Shown here piece by piece: positions 1 through 4,236 of a DNA stretch of 5,009 bases (position 1 is the stretch's first letter; each line of letters begins with the position of its first letter). Origin of the DNA: an uncultured Lachnospiraceae bacterium (GTDB lineage: Bacteria > Bacillota > Clostridia > Lachnospirales > Lachnospiraceae); the NCBI GenBank assembly GCA_958446555.1, contig CAUCWU010000216.1:1-5009 (forward strand), read 5' to 3'. A program made the position numbers and the translations under genes. A model generated the notes under the pieces. The model had not been told where the DNA came from and did no database searches. It saw only the letters and a list, made by a program, of their open reading frames with translations.

Positions 1-122
1 TGCCTGATAGGGCATGGAAGATATTTAAGATATTATATATTACTTTGATGAATTTTAAAAGACCTTTTTTAAATTTTTTATTTTTTTAGAGAATTTTGGT
101 AGAAAGTAGGAAGTGGAGAGCA
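1..122. other. AT-rich intergenic stretch, no gene seen
   Basis: This left-edge segment is strongly AT-rich, with runs of T between 64 and 87. I see no ORF with a ribosome site and no recognisable RNA gene. A 4-bp inverted repeat (tgcc/ggca, 1-14) is too short to call. The next gene to the left is outside the window. Confidence 0.6.
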
Positions 123-173
123 CGGATTCCGTCGATTTGCTTCGCAAATTGCTTCTTCCTCATGATTGGGCGG
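123..173. repeat. 51-bp direct repeat, copy 1
   Basis: This matches 242-292 at a constant offset of 119 bp. The last 39 bases (135-173) are identical to 254-292, and the first 12 differ at four positions. It contains a perfect inverted repeat (ATTTGC, loop TTC, GCAAAT; 135-149). On the minus strand its apex reads GCGAAGC, a heptamer known to fold as an exceptionally stable DNA mini-hairpin. It lies beyond the groEL terminator, so it is probably not part of the chaperonin message. The likeliest class is a small dispersed intergenic repeat, but the window alone cannot show a genome-wide copy number. Confidence 0.85.
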
Positions 174-203
174 CGCTCCTAACCACTTTGTGATAATACC
201 TAC

Positions 204-231
204 GGATTGCTGCGCTTCGCTCCCGCAATCC
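204..231. repeat. stem-loop between the two direct repeats
   Basis: Perfect 7-bp arms, GGATTGC (204-210) and GCAATCC (225-231), enclose 14 bases. These contain a second small inverted repeat, GCG-CTT-CGC (212-220 region). The same gcttcgc core (214-220) occurs at the apex of both flanking repeats (139-145 and 258-264). This stem-loop therefore looks like a related member of one repeat cluster rather than an independent element. It has no following T-run on either strand, so it is not a typical intrinsic terminator. Confidence 0.7.
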
Positions 232-241
232 TACAATCATT

Positions 242-292
242 CGGAATCCGCTAATTTGCTTCGCAAATTGCTTCTTCCTCATGATTGGGCGG
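242..292. repeat. 51-bp direct repeat, copy 2
   Basis: This is the second copy of the repeat at 123-173, with four mismatches, all in the first 12 bases. Its inverted repeat is one pair longer: AATTTGC (253-259), loop TTC, GCAAATT (263-269). It ends 5 bp before the A-run that begins the groEL terminator stem. Confidence 0.85.
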
Positions 293-297
293 TTCCT

Positions 298-346
298 AAA
301 AAGACAGGGAGTACCACGTGCAAGCACGGGTACTCCCTGTCTTTTT
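298..346 (-). terminator. groEL intrinsic terminator, possibly bidirectional
   Basis: An 18-bp perfect stem pairs 298-315 with 329-346. It continues after a single bulged A (316) with four more pairs (317-320 with 325-328) and a 4-base loop. The GC-rich middle is flanked by an A-run on one side and a T-run on the other, so on the minus strand the stem ends in a U-run. It lies 14 bp past the groEL stop codon. The symmetric A and T runs mean it could also stop plus-strand transcription entering from the left. Confidence 0.93.
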
Positions 347-360
347 GTAACCTGGTATTA

Positions 361-1983
361 TCACATCATTCCGCCCATACCAGCGCCTGCCGGTGCTGCC
401 GGGGTTTCTTCCTTAATATTTGCTACTACAGACTCAGTTGTCAGTAAAGTAGAAGCTACGCTTGTTGCATTCTGCAGAGCGCTTCTTGTTACCTTTGCCG
501 GATCAAGGATACCTGCCTCGATCATATCAACATAGGTCTCGTTGTAGGCATCATAGCCCACGCCATCCTTTGCCTCACGAACGTTGTTGATAATAACAGC
601 GCCCTCAAGACCTGCATTGCTTGCGATATGGAACAGCGGAGCCTCCAGTGCCTTCATGATGATCTTTGCACCGGTCTTCTCATCTCCCTCAAGGGAAGCA
701 ACTAACTCAGCTACCTTCTTGGATGCCTCGATATATGCGGTACCACCACCTGCAACGATACCTTCCTCTACTGCTGCTCTGGTTGCATTTAATGCATCTT
801 CCATACGAAGCTTGCACTCTTTCATCTCAGTCTCAGTTGCTGCACCAACACGGATTACTGCAACACCACCTGCAAGCTTTGCAAGACGCTCCTGCAGCTT
901 CTCCTTATCAAACTCAGAAGTGGTCTCAGCTAACTGACCCTTGATCTGGCCAATTCTTGCCTCGATTGCGGACTTCTCACCACAACCATCTACGATAACA
1001 GTGTTCTCCTTCTGAACCTTTACAGACTTAGCACGGCCAAGCATATCAATTGTGGTATCCTTTAACTCATAGCCAAGATCAGAAGAAATTACAGTACCGC
1101 CAGTCAGAATTGCGATATCCTGCAGCATTTCCTTTCTGCGATCGCCATAACCTGGAGCCTTTACACCAACTACCTGGAAGGTTCCTCTTAACTTGTTTAC
1201 GATCAGAGTGGTCAGAGCCTCACCCTCGATATCCTCAGCGATGATTAACAGCTTTGCACCTGCCTGAACGATCTGCTCCAGTAACGGAAGGATCTCCTGA
1301 ATGTTGGAAATCTTTTTATCAGTAATTAAGATATACGGATTGTCAAGAACTGCTTCCATCTTCTCCATATCAGTTGCCATATATGCGGATACATAACCTC
1401 TGTCGAACTGCATACCTTCTACCAGATCCAGCTCGGTCTTCATGGTCTTGGACTCCTCGATTGTGATAACACCATCCTTGGAAACCTTCTCCATTGCATC
1501 TGCAACCATCTCACCTACAGACTCATCTGCTGCAGAAATTGCTGCAACCTTTGCCATCTGTGCCTTACCGGAAATTGGCTGGCTCATTCTTGCGATCTCA
1601 GCTACTGCTACGTCAGATGCCTTCTTCATACCCTTTCTTAAAACGATCGGGTTAGCACCTGCTGCTAAGTTCTTCATACCTTCGTTGATCATTGCCTGAG
1701 CAAGTACGGTAGCGGTTGTGGTACCATCACCAGCAACATCATTTGTCTTAGTTGCTACTTCCTTAACCAGCTGTGCGCCCATGTTCTCGAATGCATCCTC
1801 AAGCTCGATCTCCTTTGCAATGGTAACACCATCGTTTGTGATTAACGGAGTGCCGTAGGACTTATCCAGAACAACATTTCTTCCTTTCGGTCCGAGGGTT
1901 ACTCTGACGGTATCTGCCAATTTATTTACACCAGCCTCTAAAGCTGCTCTTGCTTCTGCGCCGTATTTAATTTCCTTAGCCAT
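361..1983 (-). CDS. groEL: 60-kDa chaperonin GroEL
   Basis: Cytosolic ATP-driven folding chaperonin. It forms double seven-membered rings and works with the GroES lid encoded just upstream. The 540-residue length is normal for the family. Visible landmarks are the N-terminal LGPKGRNV segment (30-37), NDGVTIAKEIEL (50-61) with Asp51, the nucleotide-binding GDGTTTATVLAQ (85-96) with Asp86, the apical-domain region (about 190-375), and the hydrolysis Asp396 in MEDALNATRAA. The chaperonin signature AAVEEGIVAGGG follows at 403-414, and the flexible tail ends in GMGGMM. The start is supported by AGGAGGAA at 1991-1998, 7-9 bases upstream. No key residue is missing. It is transcribed from the CIRCE-controlled promoter before groES and ends at the hairpin at 298-346. 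The plus-strand reading frames opposite it are shadows. Confidence 0.99.
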   Translation of the reverse strand: MAKEIKYGAEARAALEAGVNKLADTVRVTLGPKGRNVVLDKSYGTPLITNDGVTIAKEIELEDAFENMGAQLVKEVATKTNDVAGDGTTTATVLAQAMINEGMKNLAAGANPIVLRKGMKKASDVAVAEIARMSQPISGKAQMAKVAAISAADESVGEMVADAMEKVSKDGVITIEESKTMKTELDLVEGMQFDRGYVSAYMATDMEKMEAVLDNPYILITDKKISNIQEILPLLEQIVQAGAKLLIIAEDIEGEALTTLIVNKLRGTFQVVGVKAPGYGDRRKEMLQDIAILTGGTVISSDLGYELKDTTIDMLGRAKSVKVQKENTVIVDGCGEKSAIEARIGQIKGQLAETTSEFDKEKLQERLAKLAGGVAVIRVGAATETEMKECKLRMEDALNATRAAVEEGIVAGGGTAYIEASKKVAELVASLEGDEKTGAKIIMKALEAPLFHIASNAGLEGAVIINNVREAKDGVGYDAYNETYVDMIEAGILDPAKVTRSALQNATSVASTLLTTESVVANIKEETPAAPAGAGMGGMM

Positions 1984-1990
1984 GATTTTA

Positions 1991-1998
1991 TTCCTCCT
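1991..1998 (-). promoter_or_regulatory. groEL ribosome binding site
   Basis: The minus strand reads AGGAGGAA, a near-perfect Shine-Dalgarno sequence at good spacing before the ATG at 1983. It fixes the groEL start. A weak 5-bp inverted repeat (TGATA/TATCA, 1998-2013) abuts it. Confidence 0.92.
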
Positions 1999-2030
1999 GA
2001 TACTAATATATCAACCAAATTCTGTTAGAT

Positions 2031-2067
2031 GCTTGCGAAAGTCTCAGATGCAAGCTTAATTCGCTTG
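2031..2067 (-). repeat. overlapping inverted repeats between groES and groEL
   Basis: Two mutually exclusive small hairpins can be drawn in the 103-bp intercistronic gap. One pairs GCTTGC (2031-2036) with GCAAGC (2050-2055) around a 13-base loop. The other pairs CAAGC (2051-2055) with GCTTG (2063-2067) around 7 bases. Neither is followed by a T-run, so they are not terminators. Intercistronic structures in groESL messages of Gram-positive bacteria can affect processing or the relative yield of the two proteins; applying that here is inference. Confidence 0.45.
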
Positions 2068-2086
2068 TGATTTTGAAACTCTAGCA

Positions 2087-2371
2087 TCACTCAACAACTG
2101 CAAGAATATCGCTCTGCTTTACAATAATGTAGGTCTCATCCTCAAGCTTTACCTCTGTTCCGGCATACTTGGAGTAGATAACGGTCTGACCAACCTTTAC
2201 CTGCATCGTTACTTCCTTGCCATCAACAACTCCACCAGGACCAACTGCGATGATCTCTGCCTGCTGTGGCTTCTCTTTCTCAGAACCCGGAATTACGATA
2301 CCGGACTTTGTAGTGGTTTCTGCTGCGACCTGCTTTAATACAACTCTGTCACCTAAAGGTACTAACTTCAT
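2087..2371 (-). CDS. groES: 10-kDa co-chaperonin GroES
   Basis: Heptameric lid that caps GroEL and encloses the substrate in the folding chamber. The product has 94 residues, the usual length. It begins with the typical MKLVPLGDRVVLKQ. The mobile loop (about residues 16-33) carries Ile25-Val26-Ile27, the hydrophobic tripeptide that contacts GroEL. This is followed by AVGPG in the roof-loop region (42-46) and the conserved C-terminal stretch with YSKYAGTEVK and ILAVVE. The start is supported by AAGGAGGT at 2379-2386, 7 bases upstream. It is the first gene of the operon, directly behind the CIRCE operator, and groEL follows after 103 bp. Confidence 0.99.
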   Translation of the reverse strand: MKLVPLGDRVVLKQVAAETTTKSGIVIPGSEKEKPQQAEIIAVGPGGVVDGKEVTMQVKVGQTVIYSKYAGTEVKLEDETYIIVKQSDILAVVE

Positions 2372-2378
2372 AATGGAA

Positions 2379-2386
2379 ACCTCCTT
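2379..2386 (-). promoter_or_regulatory. groES ribosome binding site
   Basis: The minus strand reads AAGGAGGT seven bases before the ATG, a strong Shine-Dalgarno match that fixes the start. Confidence 0.93.
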
Positions 2387-2436
2387 GATATTTCTACTTT
2401 ATCATAGAACTTATTTTCTTATCTTACGTCTTGTTG

Positions 2437-2463
2437 CTAGCACTCATTTCATCCGAGTGCTAA
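2437..2463 (-). promoter_or_regulatory. CIRCE operator (HrcA binding site)
   Basis: On the minus strand this reads TTAGCACTC, nine spacer bases, GAGTGCTAG. That is 17 of 18 arm positions of the CIRCE consensus TTAGCACTC-N9-GAGTGCTAA; only the last base of the downstream arm differs. It lies just downstream of the groES promoter, in the predicted 5' leader. In the known mechanism the repressor HrcA, kept active by GroESL, binds here and shuts off the operon when free chaperonin is plentiful. No hrcA gene is in the window. Confidence 0.97.
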
Positions 2464-2477
2464 CGATGACATTGTTT

Positions 2478-2506
2478 ATAATACTTATTTTGGTAAAATA
2501 TTGCAA
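2478..2506 (-). promoter_or_regulatory. groESL promoter, sigma-A type
   Basis: Reading the minus strand, a -35 box TTGCAA (2501-2506) and a -10 box TATTAT (2478-2483) are separated by exactly 17 bp. The predicted transcription start near 2471 would put CIRCE in the first bases of the leader, as is usual for HrcA-controlled operons. Confidence 0.8.
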
Positions 2507-2540
2507 GCCCGTATAGATTAATATATTTTTATTTATCTCG

Positions 2541-2590
2541 TTTTTTCTCTTGTTTTCTTATTTTTTCTTCTATTTTCTTTTATTTTCTTT
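2541..2590. repeat. five 10-bp T-tract units in helical phase
   Basis: Five consecutive 10-mers share the pattern T-n-TTTT-C-T-Y-n, and the last two are identical (TATTTTCTTT at 2571-2580 and 2581-2590). The tract is almost pure pyrimidine on the plus strand. It lies between the two divergent promoters, about 35 bp upstream of the groESL -35 box and 26 bp upstream of the other. T-tracts repeated at the helical period are known to curve DNA; that this tract does so here is inference. Confidence 0.7.
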
Positions 2591-2615
2591 TCTTATAGAA
2601 AAATTGTATTTAGTC

Positions 2616-2644
2616 TTTCCATTTTGTCCAAAATAGAGTATACT
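2616..2644 (+). promoter_or_regulatory. possible promoter of the acidic-protein gene
   Basis: The -10 candidate TATACT (2639-2644) matches the consensus at five of six bases. The best -35 at 17-bp spacing is TTTCCA (2616-2621), four of six. Transcription would start near 2651, which is compatible with either candidate start codon of the following gene. The call rests on sequence match and position only. Confidence 0.5.
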
Positions 2645-2696
2645 GTTCATGATCATCTATGATGTCAAAGGAAAAATGGCATGATAGAAAAACAGG

Positions 2697-2703
2697 AAAG
2701 GAG
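2697..2703 (+). promoter_or_regulatory. ribosome binding site deciding the start at 2711
   Basis: AAAGGAG lies seven bases before ATG 2711. The earlier in-frame ATG at 2681 has only AAAGGA (2667-2672) eight bases upstream and would place a polar MIEKQERSFA leader before the basic-hydrophobic N-terminus. The later start is therefore preferred. Confidence 0.75.
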
Positions 2704-2710
2704 TTTTGCT

Positions 2711-3442
2711 ATGGTTAAATTTGTAAAAAAAGTGACCAAGCTGGCACTCAAGAGCGCTGCTGTATGTACAGGAATTGCAGCCGGTGTTGCACTGCTACAC
2801 AAGTACGTGAAAATTCAGTCTAACTGCAGTGAGTGTGGACCAAAGGAAGATAATTTCGATGAGGATTTGGACGAGGACACCACAAAGCCAACAGAAGAAG
2901 TAAAAGAGTCTGAGGCTTCTGATGAAGAGTCCGATGCTATTTCTTCCGACGAGGCAACCGATTCCTCAAGCCGTCGCTACATCAATATTCATGTGACCAG
3001 TCAAAACAATGACGTGGACATCAATATTGATAAGGGTAAGCTTGTTGATGATGCCGCAAAGCTGGTATCCGATGCCGCTCAGCTGACCAAGAAGTTAAGA
3101 CCAGGCTCTCATGAAGAGAAGGAAGAAAAGGCTGAAGAGACTGAGGAGAAGAATGAAGAAACCGATACCACTCATCATCTTCATTTTAAGAGTATGAATG
3201 CTAACAATGATATCGCTGATCTTGATATTGAGGATTTGGGTGTTGATATCGATGAAGATTTAAGCGAAGGTGTTTCTGATCTGTATGCAATGGATGGTGT
3301 TACAGAGGATGAGGCCGAAGAGACTGTTGTAGGCGAAGCTGAAGCTGATCATGCTGAAGATAGCGAGCCAACAGAGACTCCTGTGGCTGATTCTGAAGAA
3401 AAGACTGACGAAGCTCCTGTTAATTCTTCTATCCATCTTTAA
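2711..3442 (+). CDS. acidic protein with N-terminal membrane anchor, unknown function
   Basis: I do not recognise this 243-residue protein. The N-terminus has lysines (K3, K6, K7, K10, K14) and then a hydrophobic, small-residue segment (about 15-29), suggesting a single membrane anchor or an uncleaved signal. Two cysteines follow (C39, C42). The rest is very acidic: 66 Asp/Glu in the whole protein against 23 Lys/Arg. It has low-complexity runs at about 45-82, 134-152 and 198-235 that are probably disordered. Between them are more ordered pieces: YINIHVTS (90-97), a 7-residue tandem repeat KLVDDAA/KLVSDAA (110-123) likely to be an amphipathic helix, and LHFKS...NNDIADLDIEDLGVDI (157-180). The pieces at 93-107 and 157-173 resemble each other, so an internal duplication is possible. 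The gene diverges from groESL and ends at a strong terminator. A start at ATG 2681 (253 residues) cannot be excluded. Acidic composition alone does not reveal a function. Confidence 0.8.
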   Translation: MVKFVKKVTKLALKSAAVCTGIAAGVALLHKYVKIQSNCSECGPKEDNFDEDLDEDTTKPTEEVKESEASDEESDAISSDEATDSSSRRYINIHVTSQNNDVDINIDKGKLVDDAAKLVSDAAQLTKKLRPGSHEEKEEKAEETEEKNEETDTTHHLHFKSMNANNDIADLDIEDLGVDIDEDLSEGVSDLYAMDGVTEDEAEETVVGEAEADHAEDSEPTETPVADSEEKTDEAPVNSSIHL

Positions 3443-3458
3443 AAATTATTTTACCGCT

Positions 3459-3491
3459 AAAAAAAGCGACCGGTTCCCCGGTCGTTTTTTT
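3459..3491. terminator. bidirectional terminator between convergent genes
   Basis: A perfect 7-bp stem, CGACCGG (3467-3473) and CCGGTCG (3478-3484), has a 4-base loop. It is flanked by seven A (3459-3465) and seven T (3485-3491). It gives a U-run on either strand, so it can end both the plus-strand acidic-protein gene and the minus-strand gene. The T-run overlaps the TAA stop codon of the minus-strand gene (3490-3492). Confidence 0.92.
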
Positions 3492-4224
3492 ATTGTGCTT
3501 TTTTCTTGTCATCCATTTCCATGATGCCGTTTGTTTTAATCATTGCTCTCGGAATGGAATCCTTGGAGTTTTTCCACGGTGCATCTTTGAAACGATAATC
3601 AAACTTATCAGCAAACCAGTCAAGCTCCTCTGCCAGACGTTTCATGTTATCCAGATACAGCTTTCCAGTAATCTCGGTAAACTCATCCAGTTCTTTTTGA
3701 TTCAAACATTTTGCGCCCTCTTTTAACAGATCACCATAGTGCTCGGTACAAAAGCCCTTTCCCTTTGCATACAGCTCGCGAAATGCCGCATCGCTCTTCC
3801 ATGTTGCGACTACTGTGTGCAGATAACGCTCAAAGGTGTTGTTGATGCGGTCACAGATAAAGCAGGACTTATTTAACTCATCAATATAGTCCGTCAATGG
3901 ATTGCTTGTCTCTTTTTTAAAGAAGGATGCCTTTTTTGGTGGCATCTTCATGCGCTTTTCGATTTCTTTGTTTGTGCGGTCGATATGAGTCTTTAAAACT
4001 AGAGCCAGACCTAGCTTGTTATTCTGATCAAACACCATTTTCATATGTGTCTTACAAAATCCAAGTCGGTCTGTCTCCATGCGGATATCATCCTCCATGT
4101 AGCTTGGCCCCATCGTAAATTCAACTGCATTGTTCTCAAGAATTGTCTTCATCGCACAGATTGGACACTCGCTATCCATTGCAAACGCATCGTTAATCGG
4201 AATCGTATACAGTTTTTCTTTCAT
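3490..4224 (-). CDS. DUF6062-like protein with duplicated CxxC/CxxH motifs
   Basis: This 244-residue protein has no signal peptide or membrane segment and is probably cytosolic. Its clearest feature is two similar cysteine/histidine modules: CPIC (20-23) followed by GFCKTH (55-60), and CFIC (121-124) followed by GFCTEH (157-162). The spacing between the two halves is nearly the same, with 33 and 34 residues between the inner cysteines. This suggests an internal duplication and two possible Cys3-His metal sites, probably zinc; metal binding is inferred. The C-terminal part is helical in character and ends in a lysine-rich DDKKKAQ tail. The layout fits what I recall of DUF6062, an uncharacterised clostridial family, but that name needs a profile search. 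AAGGAG at 4231-4236, six bases before the ATG, supports the start. The gene follows glnS by 10 bp, so the two are probably co-transcribed and translationally coupled. No enzymatic function can be assigned. Confidence 0.88.
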   Translation of the reverse strand: MKEKLYTIPINDAFAMDSECPICAMKTILENNAVEFTMGPSYMEDDIRMETDRLGFCKTHMKMVFDQNNKLGLALVLKTHIDRTNKEIEKRMKMPPKKASFFKKETSNPLTDYIDELNKSCFICDRINNTFERYLHTVVATWKSDAAFRELYAKGKGFCTEHYGDLLKEGAKCLNQKELDEFTEITGKLYLDNMKRLAEELDWFADKFDYRFKDAPWKNSKDSIPRAMIKTNGIMEMDDKKKAQ

Positions 4225-4230
4225 ACTCTG

Positions 4231-4236
4231 CTCCTT
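4231..4236 (-). promoter_or_regulatory. ribosome site overlapping the glnS stop codon
   Basis: The minus strand reads TAAGGAG: the TAA stop of glnS (4235-4237) shares bases with the AAGGAG Shine-Dalgarno of the next gene. A ribosome ending on glnS would sit on the start region of the downstream gene, which favours translational coupling. Confidence 0.88.

Noticed and set aside
1..14. Inverted repeat tgcc/ggca at the left edge as a terminator
   Set aside because: The stem is only 4 bp and is not followed by a T-run.
123..292. Possible CRISPR array
   Set aside because: There are only two copies of the repeat, the spacing of 119 bp is too long, and the intervening sequence has its own inverted repeat. 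No cas genes are present.
166..535. Plus-strand ORFs at 166-447 and 281-535
   Set aside because: They run through the direct repeats, the groEL terminator hairpin and the antisense of the groEL end, with no ribosome site.
584..937. Plus-strand ORF of 117 codons opposite groEL, and others at 666-944, 1050-1244 and 1442-1699
   Set aside because: They lie antisense to an unmistakable groEL, have Ser/Ala/Leu-rich compositions typical of reverse-frame shadows, and lack ribosome sites.
2217..2516. Plus-strand ORF of 99 codons
   Set aside because: It is antisense to groES and crosses the CIRCE operator and groESL promoter, so it is an accidental frame.
2681..2710. Upstream start codon ATG 2681 for the acidic protein
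   Set aside because: The ribosome site before ATG 2711 (AAAGGAG, 7-base spacing) is better, and the shorter protein begins with a normal basic-hydrophobic anchor. It is kept as an alternative in the gene entry.
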